Part shown: in pieces, positions 8,778-17,081 of the stretch
Position numbering within the stretch: the first letter of the stretch is position 1
Layout: every line of letters begins with the position of its first letter
NCBI GenBank assembly: GCA_944322615.1
Contig: CALUPH010000014.1
Span: 1 to 47,496 of the forward strand
Direction of reading: 5' to 3'
Length of the DNA: 47,496 nucleotides
Source: Candidatus Gastranaerophilales bacterium
Lineage (GTDB): Bacteria; Cyanobacteriota; Vampirovibrionia; Gastranaerophilales; Gastranaerophilaceae
Translations under genes and position numbers: made by a program
The notes under the pieces: generated by a model
What the model was told of the DNA's origin: nothing
Seen by the model: only the letters and a program-made list of their open reading frames with translations
The model's database searches: none

Positions 8778-8784
8778 CTTTGTA

Positions 8785-10353
8785 TTAAATATTGTGTGTT
8801 TGGTCTTTTAATTTCTTCTTCGGATTCGTTTCTATTTTGAATAGCATAGAAAGTGGAATTAAACAAAATGCAATTAGTGCAAAGATTTCAAAAACATCAA
8901 CATATGCCATTAACCGTGATTGTGAAAGTAATGATTTATAAATATAAGCATTTGTTTTAATAGCAGCGAAATTGCTTGATGCATTTGACATAAATGTATT
9001 TAATAATGCGGCAAATTTTTGTTGGAATATTAAATTAAAATTTGACAAATTATCAACCAAATATACCTGATGTATTTGGCTGTGACGTGCTACAAGAGTT
9101 GATGCTACTGATGCTATAATTGCAGTCATTGTACTTTTGCAAAGATTATGAAGACTTGAACCATTTGTTAACTCTGATTTCGGTAATGTTCCAAGTACTA
9201 AAGATGAAATAGGAATAAAAGTTAAAATAACACCCACACCCATTAGAACTTGCGGTATTGTTATATAAATAAACGATATACTCAGGTTTAAATTGGTAAA
9301 GAATAATGTTGAAATTCCTAAGAAGAAAAAGCCTATTGCAATTAGAATTCTATTATCAAAAGTTTTCATTAATGGATTGATTATTATCATCATCAAAACA
9401 CAAGATATAATACGAGGAGCAAGGGCATAACCGCTTAGAATTGCTGTATATCCCATCATATTTTGTAAAAATTGCGGTACAAGTACAATGGTTGAAAATA
9501 CCAACATATTTACCGATGAAGAAAGAATTGTTCCAATTAGGAAATTTCTATCTTTGAATAATCTTAAATTAATCAAAGGAGAACTGCTTTCTAATTCTCT
9601 TACTATGAAAAATACAAGCATACAAGCTGAAAAACCTGCCAGCCAGCTTATCCAAGCACTGTCAAACCAGTTGTATTGTTGTCCTTTGTCCAATACAATT
9701 TGCATTGATAAAAGCCATAAAATTAGTGAAATCATTCCTAAAAAGTCTGTTTTTTTAATTTCTTTTCTGTTTTGTAATTCTTCTATATTAGAATGAACCA
9801 TTGATATTGAAAGGATACCAACAGGAATATTTACAAGATAAATCCATTGCCAGTCAGCATTATCAACTATAAATCCGCCAAATGTAGGTCCTAAAATTGC
9901 AAATACCATAACCGCAATTCCATATAAACTCATAGCTATTCCTCTTTTATCCTGGGGAAATGCTGCAAGAAGAATGGATTGGGCTAATGGTGTCATAGGA
10001 CCGCCGCCTATTCCTTGAATTAATCTTCCCAAAACCATTATATTTAGATTTGGAGCCATTGCACAAATTAAAGAGCCAAGGGTAAATATTCCGATGAAAA
10101 CCTTTAGAAAACGCTTTCTTCCCAATAGGTTTTCCAACCAGCCTGACATTAAAATCAGACAAGAATTGGCAATCATATATGAGGTTATTATCCAATTAGC
10201 TTCATCTATTGTTGAACCAAAGTATCCCGAAATATGCGGAATTGCAACGTTTGTTGCTGATGTTGCAAGACAGGCAAATGATGTTGGCAGTAATATTGAA
10301 AATGCTACCAACCAAAGCGGTGCGGGTTTACTTTTATAGACATATTTTGTCAT
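8785..10353 (-). CDS. EmrB/QacA-type (DHA2) MFS multidrug efflux transporter
   Basis: This 522-aa protein shows the 14-helix pattern of DHA2 drug:H+ antiporters. Landmarks include the first helix with NVAIPHISGYFG, the A-motif region ENLLGRKRFL, GRLIQGIGGGPMTPL, and the TM5 antiporter motif region ILGPTFGGFIVDNADWQWIYLVNIPVG. With the preceding HlyD-type adaptor and the nearby outer-membrane channel it should form a tripartite EmrAB-TolC-like pump exporting hydrophobic compounds. Its ATG overlaps the adaptor's stop codon (TAATG), indicating coupled translation. The operon order is marR, adaptor, transporter. The substrate is unknown. Confidence 0.9.
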   Translation of the reverse strand: MTKYVYKSKPAPLWLVAFSILLPTSFACLATSATNVAIPHISGYFGSTIDEANWIITSYMIANSCLILMSGWLENLLGRKRFLKVFIGIFTLGSLICAMAPNLNIMVLGRLIQGIGGGPMTPLAQSILLAAFPQDKRGIAMSLYGIAVMVFAILGPTFGGFIVDNADWQWIYLVNIPVGILSISMVHSNIEELQNRKEIKKTDFLGMISLILWLLSMQIVLDKGQQYNWFDSAWISWLAGFSACMLVFFIVRELESSSPLINLRLFKDRNFLIGTILSSSVNMLVFSTIVLVPQFLQNMMGYTAILSGYALAPRIISCVLMMIIINPLMKTFDNRILIAIGFFFLGISTLFFTNLNLSISFIYITIPQVLMGVGVILTFIPISSLVLGTLPKSELTNGSSLHNLCKSTMTAIIASVASTLVARHSQIHQVYLVDNLSNFNLIFQQKFAALLNTFMSNASSNFAAIKTNAYIYKSLLSQSRLMAYVDVFEIFALIAFCLIPLSMLFKIETNPKKKLKDQTHNI

Positions 10354-11348
10354 TACTTAACCTTTACTTCTGGCACTACAGACATACCCGGAACTATGTT
10401 ATATTCTGATATGTCCTCATCAAAAGTTATTTTAACCGGTACTCTTTGTACTATTTTTACGTAACTTCCAACTGCATTTTCAGGCGGGAAAAGACTAGCT
10501 TTTGCACCTGTTGAACGTTGTATGCTGTCTACTTTTCCTTTAAATTTTTTATGACCATATGTATCAATCTTAATTTTAACTGGTTGACCCGGTTTCATAT
10601 TCGCAAGTTGAGTTTCCTTAAAGTTTGCTATTACCCATACTTTCGCTGGTACGATTGCAAACAAAGGCTGTGCTGTTTGTATATAATTTCCTTGTTCTAC
10701 AGAACGGTTTGTTATTTTACCGTCAGTTGTTGCATAAATCTTTGTATATGACAGATTTAATTCTTCTTGTTCAACTTCGGCTTCTAATCTTTTAATTGTA
10801 TATTGTATTTCATTATATTTTGCTTTTGCTGCATTATTGTTTGATTGGGCATTTGTTAGTTTGTTTAAGCTGGCTTCATAGTCTTGTTTTGAAGAAATAC
10901 CTTTTTCTTTCATTTTTGAATATCGTTCATAATCATTTTGAGCAAAATCTAAATCTGACAAACTTTTTGTTACTTCATTTTCGGCTCGTATCAACGATGC
11001 TTTTGCTTCTTCCAATTCTGCTTTTTTCTCTCTTAATTTAGCTTGGTAATCATTTGGATCAATTTCCAGTAATAAATCGCCTTTTTTTACATCTTGGTTA
11101 TCTTCTATGTTTAAATTAAGCACAAGACCCGAAACTCTTGGAGCTACTGTTATAATGTTACCTTCTATAAATGCATCATCTGTTGATTTATAATATATAT
11201 TGTGAATTCCATAAAATATTCCTAAAATAAGAAATATTATTCCTGTTATGCTTGGTACAAGTACTCTCTTTTTAAGATATTCAGGGCGAGTATCTTCTAT
11301 CTCAATAATATCTTCTTTTATTGCTTTATTGGCTTTTTTCTCTTCCAA
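10353..11348 (-). CDS. EmrA/HlyD-family membrane fusion protein
   Basis: This 331-aa periplasmic adaptor has a short cytoplasmic N-terminus (to about residue 29) and one TM anchor (about 30-50, VPSITGIIFLILGIFYGI). Next comes a biotinyl-lipoyl half-motif (VAPRVSGLVLNLNIEDNQDVKKGDLL), a helical hairpin (about 95-190), and a second lipoyl half with beta-barrel domain (ATTDGKITNRSVEQGNY, WVIANFKETQLANMKPGQPV). This is the EmrA arrangement. The start codon is TTG, placed 6 nt after an AGGAG Shine-Dalgarno; no upstream ATG fits. It sits 21 bp downstream of marR and overlaps the MFS gene by one base. Confidence 0.9.
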   Translation of the reverse strand: MEEKKANKAIKEDIIEIEDTRPEYLKKRVLVPSITGIIFLILGIFYGIHNIYYKSTDDAFIEGNIITVAPRVSGLVLNLNIEDNQDVKKGDLLLEIDPNDYQAKLREKKAELEEAKASLIRAENEVTKSLSDLDFAQNDYERYSKMKEKGISSKQDYEASLNKLTNAQSNNNAAKAKYNEIQYTIKRLEAEVEQEELNLSYTKIYATTDGKITNRSVEQGNYIQTAQPLFAIVPAKVWVIANFKETQLANMKPGQPVKIKIDTYGHKKFKGKVDSIQRSTGAKASLFPPENAVGSYVKIVQRVPVKITFDEDISEYNIVPGMSVVPEVKVK

Positions 11349-11369
11349 CTTATTCTCCTTTTATTAATT

Positions 11370-11828
11370 TTATATTTGAAGTTTTACTTTGTTTCTTATA
11401 TTTGTATTCATTTTCTCAAGTGTTTTAAATGTAATTGCGAGTTCTTCAGGGGTAATATCTTTTGTTATTTCTTTTCGCATACAAATATCTTTGGGAGAAA
11501 TTTTATCTTTTATTTGTCTGCCTTTTTCTGTGACAATTAATTTGTATATTTTTCTGCCGTTTGAATCAGGAACTTTTTCTATAAGTCCGTTTTTCTGCAT
11601 GATTTCTATTATTCTTGAAATATTTGATCGGTCTTTGAATAAAATTTCACTTAGTTGCCTTTGATACATGATTTCTTTGTTCTCAACAAGTAAAAATAAT
11701 ATTACATATTGATCCGGTGTAATTCCGTAATTTTCTTCAGCAAAAGTTTGGGTCGAAAACCCTCTGACTAATGTCCCGGTTATGTATATTAATGCTCCGA
11801 TTCTTCCGTTTAAATATTCCCTGTACAT
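11370..11828 (-). CDS. MarR-family transcriptional regulator of the EmrAB-type pump
   Basis: This 152-aa winged-helix repressor has the MarR pattern: N-terminal dimerisation helix (MYREYLNGRIGALIYITGTL), DQYVILFLLVENKEI, recognition-helix region FKDRSNISRIIEIMQKNGLI, and a wing containing PDSNGRKIYKLIVTEKG. I chose the ATG at 11828, which follows AAGGT; upstream in-frame codons would run into the operator. The gene heads the operon with the adaptor and transporter and faces a divergent outer-membrane channel gene. A perfect inverted repeat lies 22 bp upstream of the start, so autorepression and repression of the channel are likely. The inducer is unknown. Confidence 0.88.
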   Translation of the reverse strand: MYREYLNGRIGALIYITGTLVRGFSTQTFAEENYGITPDQYVILFLLVENKEIMYQRQLSEILFKDRSNISRIIEIMQKNGLIEKVPDSNGRKIYKLIVTEKGRQIKDKISPKDICMRKEITKDITPEELAITFKTLEKMNTNIRNKVKLQI

Positions 11829-11850
11829 TTTTACCTTATTTACTTTATTT

Positions 11851-11882
11851 TTTTCTTGTGCTGTAATTATAGCACAAGAAAA
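11851..11882. promoter_or_regulatory. MarR operator (12-bp inverted repeat) over divergent promoters
   Basis: TTTTCTTGTGCT (11851-11862) and AGCACAAGAAAA (11871-11882) are perfect inverted repeats 8 bp apart. The spacer supplies a minus-strand TATAAT (11871-11866) for the marR operon, and the site ends 18 bp before the start of the divergent channel gene. This is the expected position for an autoregulatory MarR site controlling both sides. Confidence 0.8.
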
Positions 11883-11900
11883 TTTTAGAGGTAACAAATA

Positions 11901-13277
11901 ATGAGAATAAAAATAATAATTTCCATATTAATGGTGGTTATTATGCAGTTTCCCGTCATTGCAAAAGAAAATTCTACTCAAGAAGTTAATACTATTGAAT
12001 ATATGAATATATCTTGGTGGGAAAAATATAATGATGAACATTTAATTAATAATCTTTTGAAGATTTATCAAAATAATTATGATTTGAAGATTGCAGCATT
12101 AAAGGTTAAGGAAAATGAGCAGATTGTAAAGGCACAATTTGCAAATGAACTCCCTAAACTTGGATTATCAGGTCAATTATATAGGGATTTAAGATCATCT
12201 ATGCAACAATTCGGGGATATGCAAATTCCTAGTTATGCTCAATATAATTACTATTTACCAATTACAGCAAGTTATGAAGTTGATATATGGGGGACAAACA
12301 GACTTCGTACAAAAAGTTCAAAACAGGAACTTGAGATTGTTAAACAGGCTGAGCGTGCCACATATATTGCTTTAACCTCTGACTTTGCAACAGATTATTT
12401 TAACTTGATTAGAACTGACGAATTTTTGAAAATACAAAATGAACTTATTAAATTACAGGAAGAAATTGTATCAAAAATAAAAGATAAGTATGAAGTCGGG
12501 CTTTGTTCAGTTAATGATTTACTTGTTGAACAAAGAGTTTTGACATTGCTTAATGAGGAACGAAATACGTATATTAAAAATCGTGATACATTAATTGATA
12601 CTATTAAAGTATATTTAGCTGATTCATCTGATACTGTTGAACGGAATTCTTATGAAAGTATTACTTTATTGAATGGAATTCCGCTTGAATATAGTACTGA
12701 AATTATCGAAAATCGACCTGATTATCTGCAGGAAGAAGCAAATCTTAAACGTATCGGAATAGATATAAAAGTTGCAAGACGCAATTTTCTTCCAAAGTTT
12801 ATTATTTTTGGGCAAATTGGTCTTAATGCATATCATTTGGATACTTTATTCAATTCTGCTTCGCAAATGTTTAGTGCCGGAGTTTTGCCTTCTATTGATT
12901 TATTTTCGGGCGGCAGAAAGCTTGCTATATTAAGGTTGAAGAAGTTTCAGTATGATGAGGCATTTAATTCTTATAAGAAAACAATTATTGACGGTATTAA
13001 AGATATAAATTTAGGAATTATTAAATATAAGGAAGCACAAGAAAACTATAAAGAAAGTTCTAAACGTTTAGAATTGCAAGATAAAACATATTCTTTAGTT
13101 AAAGATAAGTTGGAAATAGGTTCGGCAAGTGATTTAGATGTTCTTTATGCTAAACAAGCTTATTTAATGGTTAAAAAAGATGAAGTTTCAAACAAAATGA
13201 ATTCTGTAATATCAACAATAGGACTTTATAAAGCTGCGGGCGGAATGGATTTGTATAAAATTAATGAGAATTTATAA
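11901..13277 (+). CDS. TolC/OprM-type outer-membrane efflux channel
   Basis: This 458-aa protein has a Sec signal peptide (cleavage likely after residue 21, PVIA) and no lipobox Cys. It shows the doubled outer-membrane-factor repeats: an N-terminal half with long helices and LPKLGLSGQLYRDL, ASYEVDIWGTNR and DYFNLIRTDEF, then NRPDYLQEEANLKRIGIDI, VARRNFLPKFIIFGQIG and PSIDLFSGGRK. The ATG follows AGAGGTAAC. It forms the exit duct for substrates; its position opposite the MarR/EmrAB operon, with a shared operator, indicates it is the partner of that pump. A terminator follows directly. Confidence 0.9.
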   Translation: MRIKIIISILMVVIMQFPVIAKENSTQEVNTIEYMNISWWEKYNDEHLINNLLKIYQNNYDLKIAALKVKENEQIVKAQFANELPKLGLSGQLYRDLRSSMQQFGDMQIPSYAQYNYYLPITASYEVDIWGTNRLRTKSSKQELEIVKQAERATYIALTSDFATDYFNLIRTDEFLKIQNELIKLQEEIVSKIKDKYEVGLCSVNDLLVEQRVLTLLNEERNTYIKNRDTLIDTIKVYLADSSDTVERNSYESITLLNGIPLEYSTEIIENRPDYLQEEANLKRIGIDIKVARRNFLPKFIIFGQIGLNAYHLDTLFNSASQMFSAGVLPSIDLFSGGRKLAILRLKKFQYDEAFNSYKKTIIDGIKDINLGIIKYKEAQENYKESSKRLELQDKTYSLVKDKLEIGSASDLDVLYAKQAYLMVKKDEVSNKMNSVISTIGLYKAAGGMDLYKINENL

Positions 13278-13290
13278 GTTTTTAGGTTTT

Positions 13291-13344
13291 GTCCTGCCAT
13301 AAAAAAGACCCCAAAAAGGGTCTTTTTAATATTTGCCGAAGGCC
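13291..13344. repeat. Direct repeat copy 1: terminator plus last bases of tRNA-Leu
   Basis: This 54-bp segment matches 13485-13539 except in the terminator loop and one A. It contains a terminator hairpin, the sequence TTTTTAATATT and the terminal 10 bp of the tRNA-Leu 3' end (GCCGAAGGCC on the plus strand), then diverges. It is a second, truncated tRNA 3' end. Confidence 0.8.
13301..13327 (+). terminator. Terminator after the outer-membrane channel gene
   Basis: AAAAAGACCC pairs with GGGTCTTTTT (13318-13327) across a short loop, with a T tract. It is part of direct repeat copy 1 and would also work on the minus strand. Confidence 0.8.
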
Positions 13345-13484
13345 TGGATATAAATAGAACATCACTCGCGCTGTCTTGCTCGTTCGCGATAAACGGCGTT
13401 CAAAACGAAAATTCTTCATTTCCGTTTTTCAGCCTCTGCTCACTCGCGCCGAACCTTAAGCAAAACTTCGTTTTGCCGGTTCTC
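13345..13484. other. GC-richer 140-bp insert between duplicated tRNA-Leu 3' ends
   Basis: No gene is visible. The segment is near 47% G+C against roughly 30% around it. It contains TCACTCGCGC twice and small hairpins (for example CAAAAC-TTC-GTTTTG near 13461-13475). Its right end, reading GCCGGTTCTCGTCCTGCC into the repeat, resembles a tRNA T-arm. It may be the remnant of an integrated element or of a decayed tRNA copy. Confidence 0.5.
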
Positions 13485-13539
13485 GTCCTGCCATAAAAAA
13501 AGACCCTTTTTTGGGTCTTTTTAATATTTGCCGAAGGCC
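13485..13539. repeat. Direct repeat copy 2: intact tRNA-Leu 3' end plus terminator
   Basis: This is the functional partner of the repeat at 13291-13344. It holds the real terminator and the 3' end of the tRNA-Leu gene. Confidence 0.8.
13495..13522 (-). terminator. Terminator of tRNA-Leu
   Basis: AAAAAGACCC and GGGTCTTTTT (13513-13522) pair around a T6 loop. Read on the minus strand the stem is followed by seven T and lies 6 bp past the tRNA 3' end. Confidence 0.8.
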
Positions 13540-13614
13540 GGACTCGAACCGGCACGCAGGGTGAGCTGCGTCAGATTTTGAGTCTGATGCGTCTACCAAT
13601 TTCGCCACTCCGGC
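13529..13614 (-). tRNA. tRNA-Leu(CAA)
   Basis: The minus strand folds as an 86-nt class II tRNA: acceptor GCCGGAG/CTTCGGC, D-arm with GGCGAAATTGGTAGACGC, anticodon stem with loop CTCAAAA (anticodon CAA, reading UUG), a long variable arm, T-arm GCCGGTTCGAGTCCGGC and discriminator A. CCA is not encoded. UUG is also used as a start codon by several genes here. Confidence 0.95.
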
Positions 13615-13638
13615 ATTTTGTATCCGCTGTATTTTATA

Positions 13639-14304
13639 CTATATTAAATATAATTTTTTTTCAATTATTTTTATTATATCTTTTGGTTTTTCTGCAAAAA
13701 GTTTTCCGCCATTTTGTATTAAAAAATCTTTGTCTCTAAAACCCCATAAAACACTTATACATGGAATTCCTACATTTTTCGCGGTTTTTATATCTACATC
13801 GGAGTCTCCTATATAAATTGAATTATCAATACTTGAATTTAATTCTTTTATTGCCTTCATAACTCCGTCTATTTCAGGCTTTTTACGTACTCCTTCACTT
13901 TCTCCGATGGCTATATCTATATATTTACCAAAATAATTCTTGCAAAGTTCTTTTACTGCTGCATCATATTTATTTGAAACTACAGCTAATTTATAGTTAT
14001 TTGCTTTTAGCTCCTCAAGCATGCCTATTATGCCATCATATGGTTTTGTCAGTTCTAACATATGTTCTTCGTAATAGCTTCTGAAATAGTTTACAATTTT
14101 ATTTAACTCACTCTCTTCTATATTTTGGGGAAGTGCTCTTTCAATTGCTTTCTTTATTCCATTCCCTACAAAGCTTTTAATCTCCTCTAAAGTTCTTTTA
14201 GGGTATCCATATTCTGTTATTGCTTTATTAAAACAGGCATGTAAATCTTCAAGTGTATTTAATAAAGTTCCGTCTAAATCAAAAATTATTGTATCTTTTA
14301 TCAT
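13639..14304 (-). CDS. HAD-superfamily phosphatase, phosphoglycolate phosphatase-like
   Basis: This 221-aa protein has all four HAD motifs: I FDLDGTLLNT (nucleophile D9, acid D11), II VVSNK, III Lys within GVRKKPEI, and IV YIGDSDVDIKTAKNVG. A helical C1 cap (about residues 16-85) and VGNGIKKAIERAL match the Gph/PGP branch, which removes 2-phosphoglycolate formed during DNA repair or oxygenase chemistry; pyrophosphatase PpaX is a close alternative. I chose the ATG at 14304 because the upstream extension would run into tRNA-Gly. The ribosome site is weak, and the gene is likely read together with the tRNA just upstream. Confidence 0.85.
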   Translation of the reverse strand: MIKDTIIFDLDGTLLNTLEDLHACFNKAITEYGYPKRTLEEIKSFVGNGIKKAIERALPQNIEESELNKIVNYFRSYYEEHMLELTKPYDGIIGMLEELKANNYKLAVVSNKYDAAVKELCKNYFGKYIDIAIGESEGVRKKPEIDGVMKAIKELNSSIDNSIYIGDSDVDIKTAKNVGIPCISVLWGFRDKDFLIQNGGKLFAEKPKDIIKIIEKKLYLI

Positions 14305-14325
14305 AGTTGTAAAATCTTTATAATA

Positions 14326-14397
14326 AGCGGGCGAGGGGACTCGAACCCCCGACGTCAACCTTGGGAAGGTTGCATTCTACCACTGAATTACACCCGC
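14326..14397 (-). tRNA. tRNA-Gly(CCC)
   Basis: The minus strand folds as a 72-nt tRNA: acceptor GCGGGTG/CGCCCGC, D-arm ATTCAGTGGTAGAAT, anticodon stem CAACC/GGTTG with loop TTCCCAA (anticodon CCC, reading GGG), T-arm GGGGGTTCGAGTCCCC and discriminator T, as usual for glycine. CCA is not encoded. Confidence 0.95.
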
Positions 14398-14516
14398 AAC
14401 TTACTGTTATTATATCACCAGTTTATTAAAATGTATTTCTATATTTTATTATCTCGTTTTTCGCTTCTTTTTTGTAACAATTCTAAAAAATAATAACCTC
14501 AGTTGCTTTAGTATAT

Positions 14517-14528
14517 TAAAATATACTT
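14517..14528 (+). promoter_or_regulatory. Putative -10 box of a leaderless mutL promoter
   Basis: TAAAAT (14517-14522) plus 6 nt precedes the ATG; no Shine-Dalgarno is visible. The hexamer lies within an imperfect inverted repeat with AGTATA/TATACT arms (14510-14527). Confidence 0.35.
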
Positions 14529-16295
14529 ATGAATAGAATAAAACAATTAAGTGTTAATCTTATAAATCAAATTGCAGCAGGCGAAGTTATAGAAAGACCT
14601 GCAAGTGTTGTTAAAGAACTTGTGGAAAATTCTATTGATGCAGGATCGAATAAAATTGAAATTTCTATTTCAAATGAATGTCGTAATATTCGTATTGCAG
14701 ATAACGGTTCTGGTATTCATCCTGATGATATTGAGCTTGCTTTTACAAAACATGCTACAAGTAAATTAACTGATGAAAATAGTCTTTTTAATATTCAAAC
14801 ACTTGGTTTTAGAGGTGAAGCCCTGGCAAGTATTATTTCTATTGCCAAAGTTACCTGCACAACAAGAACTGCCGATTTTGACTATGGTACTTGTGTTGAA
14901 TCTCAAAATTCTGTTGTTAAAACTTCTAAAGTTGGTTGTGCACAGGGTACAATTATGGATGTCCAAGATTTATTCTTTAATCAACCTGCACGTCTTAAAT
15001 TTTTAAAAAGTGCTAAAACAGAATTTGCTTATATTCAAGAATTAATTCAATCACTTGCTATTTCACATCCTGAGATTGCTTTTATTCTTAAAAATAATAA
15101 CTCTACTATCATAAATACAACTCAAAATGCTGACTTGTTAACCAGAATTACAGAAATATATTCAACGGACATATTAAAAGAACTCAAAGAAGTTAAGAAA
15201 ACAGATGTTCTTTCAGGTATTACAATTTCAGGTTTTGTTTCGGTTCCAAGTTATACTCGCTCAAGTAAAAAATCTATTTATACATTTGTAAATTCAAGAG
15301 TTGTAAAATGCCCCATTTTAATGAAAGCTATTGATGTTGCATATAAAAACATGATGCCAAACGGACGTTATCCTTTTGTTGTTATTAATATTGATATTAA
15401 TCCCGAGGAAATTGATGTTAATGCACATCCTACTAAACGTGAAATAAGATATAAAAATCCAAATCAAATTTTTAATTTTGTTCAAAGTGCAGTAAATTAC
15501 GCATTGTCTGCTAATAATATTAAACAAATTGATTCTATTGCACAACAAGAAGATAAAGTAATACCCTTTTCTGAGATTTTTTCTGAAAAAGTTGAAATAT
15601 TAGAAAAAGATGATAAAGAAACTATTTTCCCATTAAATGTTAAGAAACAAAATGAAAAAATTGAGATTGAACCCATAGAACATTCTCAAACTAAAATAGA
15701 TATTAATTTTGAAACACCTGTAAAGCCCAATAAAATAAATGTTATAGGTCAGTTAAAAAATACTTATATTCTTGTTGAAAATGAAGATAATCTTGAAATT
15801 ATAGATCAGCACATAGCAGAAGAACGCTATATTTATGAAAATTTGAAATCGCAAAAAGAAATAGCTTCTCAATTGTTGATAATTTCTGACGTTATAGATG
15901 TTGAACCTGAGGATTTGGAAATTCTTGATAATGCAAAATCGAATCTTTTAAAGTTTGGATATCAAATAGAAAAAGTTTCTGATAATCAAATTATATTTAA
16001 AAAAATTCCTCAAGTATTGTCTAATGTGAAACCAAAAGATATTCTCTCTGAACTACTTCAGAATTTAAGAAATTCACTTGATAATGATTTAGATACAATT
16101 GAAGAGAAAATTCTAATAACGACATCATGTAAAGCGGCAATAAAAGCAGGAGATAAGTTAACGCCTTGGCAAATGGAAGAAATTGTTAAGAAATTAAGAA
16201 CTACAAAGAATCCCTATACGTGCCCGCATGGCAGACCAATCTCTCATTTTATTCCAATAAAAGAAGTTGCGTCGTTTTTTGCAAGAAATATATAG
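14529..16295 (+). CDS. mutL: DNA mismatch repair protein MutL (endonuclease-type)
   Basis: This 588-aa GHKL ATPase couples mismatch recognition by MutS to strand incision. The N-terminus carries the four ATPase motifs: GEVIERPASVVKELVENSIDAG (E30, N34), IADNGSGI (D58, G60), KHATSK and TLGFRGEAL (93-99), with the DNA-binding/transducer domain to about residue 330 and an acidic linker (about 340-400). The C-terminal dimerisation domain keeps the metal-dependent nicking motif DQHIAEERYIYE (426-437, fitting DQHA(X)2E(X)4E with Ala to Ile) and the late motif CPHGRP (from about 565). It is therefore a self-nicking MutL of the kind found in bacteria without MutH. No mutS is adjacent. mlaE starts 51 bp downstream. 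Confidence 0.95.
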   Translation: MNRIKQLSVNLINQIAAGEVIERPASVVKELVENSIDAGSNKIEISISNECRNIRIADNGSGIHPDDIELAFTKHATSKLTDENSLFNIQTLGFRGEALASIISIAKVTCTTRTADFDYGTCVESQNSVVKTSKVGCAQGTIMDVQDLFFNQPARLKFLKSAKTEFAYIQELIQSLAISHPEIAFILKNNNSTIINTTQNADLLTRITEIYSTDILKELKEVKKTDVLSGITISGFVSVPSYTRSSKKSIYTFVNSRVVKCPILMKAIDVAYKNMMPNGRYPFVVINIDINPEEIDVNAHPTKREIRYKNPNQIFNFVQSAVNYALSANNIKQIDSIAQQEDKVIPFSEIFSEKVEILEKDDKETIFPLNVKKQNEKIEIEPIEHSQTKIDINFETPVKPNKINVIGQLKNTYILVENEDNLEIIDQHIAEERYIYENLKSQKEIASQLLIISDVIDVEPEDLEILDNAKSNLLKFGYQIEKVSDNQIIFKKIPQVLSNVKPKDILSELLQNLRNSLDNDLDTIEEKILITTSCKAAIKAGDKLTPWQMEEIVKKLRTTKNPYTCPHGRPISHFIPIKEVASFFARNI

Positions 16296-16346
16296 TTTAT
16301 TGTGGTAGAATAGTTTTGTAATGTAAAACAGGATAAGTTTATATAG

Positions 16347-17081
16347 ATGATTAGCTTTTTAGGACTTTGTGTACAAAATTTTATCCAAACATTGAAGTAC
16401 ATTTTGGGTGGAAATGTTAAATGGAAAAATGTAATGTCTCAAGCCGCTATGATAAGTTATGATTCATTACCTATTGCATTAAGCATTGTTTTTATTGCTG
16501 CTGTTGTAATTGCTCTGCAGGTTTCAAAACAGTTTTTAATGACAGGAGCTGAAAGTTATGTTGGAGGCTTTCTTGCTGTTGCTCTTATTCGTGAGTTAGC
16601 GCCAGGGTTTGCAGCTTTAGCAATTAGCGCCAGAGCCGGTACTGCAATAAGTGCTGAAATTGCTAATATGCAGGTTACATCTCAAGTAGATGCTATAAAA
16701 ACTCTGAAGGTTGACCCAATCGGATACTATTTTGCACCAAGAATTATCTCAGGTGCAATTACAGTTCCTATGGTTGTTATTCTTGCTGAATTATTTGGTA
16801 TTCTTGGCGGAATGATTATTTCTTATTATGCTATAGATTTACATCCTAATCGTTATATGTCATCTGTTTGGTTATGGCTTAATACAAGAGATATTTATAT
16901 AAGTATATTAAGAGGATTTGTTTTTGGCATAATAATTCCTCTTGTATGTGCTACTCAAGGTTATAAAACAAGTGGCGGTGCTAAAAATGTAGGTATATCA
17001 ACAACAAAAGCGGCCATTAAGACTACTGTGTTCTTGCTTATGGCCGATTTGATAATTACTTTTCTTTTTTATGTATGTTAA
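16347..17081 (+). CDS. mlaE: MlaE/YrbE-family lipid ABC transporter permease
   Basis: This 244-aa permease has the five or six helices of the MlaE (TGD1) family and its diagnostic stretch FLAVALIRELAPGFAALAISARAGTA with EIANMQVTSQVDAIKTLKVDP. Its partners would be an ATPase (MlaF) and an MCE-domain lipoprotein (MlaD), moving phospholipids between inner and outer membranes; neither is adjacent, so they are encoded elsewhere. The presence of this gene supports a double-membrane cell. A GGATAAG site precedes the ATG. Its stop codon overlaps the convergent pilT stop by 4 bp. It may be co-transcribed with mutL. Confidence 0.9.
   Translation: MISFLGLCVQNFIQTLKYILGGNVKWKNVMSQAAMISYDSLPIALSIVFIAAVVIALQVSKQFLMTGAESYVGGFLAVALIRELAPGFAALAISARAGTAISAEIANMQVTSQVDAIKTLKVDPIGYYFAPRIISGAITVPMVVILAELFGILGGMIISYYAIDLHPNRYMSSVWLWLNTRDIYISILRGFVFGIIIPLVCATQGYKTSGGAKNVGISTTKAAIKTTVFLLMADLIITFLFYVC

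Noticed and set aside
14305-14358. N-terminal extension of the HAD phosphatase into tRNA-Gly
   Set aside because: The extra residues are translated from the tRNA gene; the HAD fold begins at the ATG at 14304.
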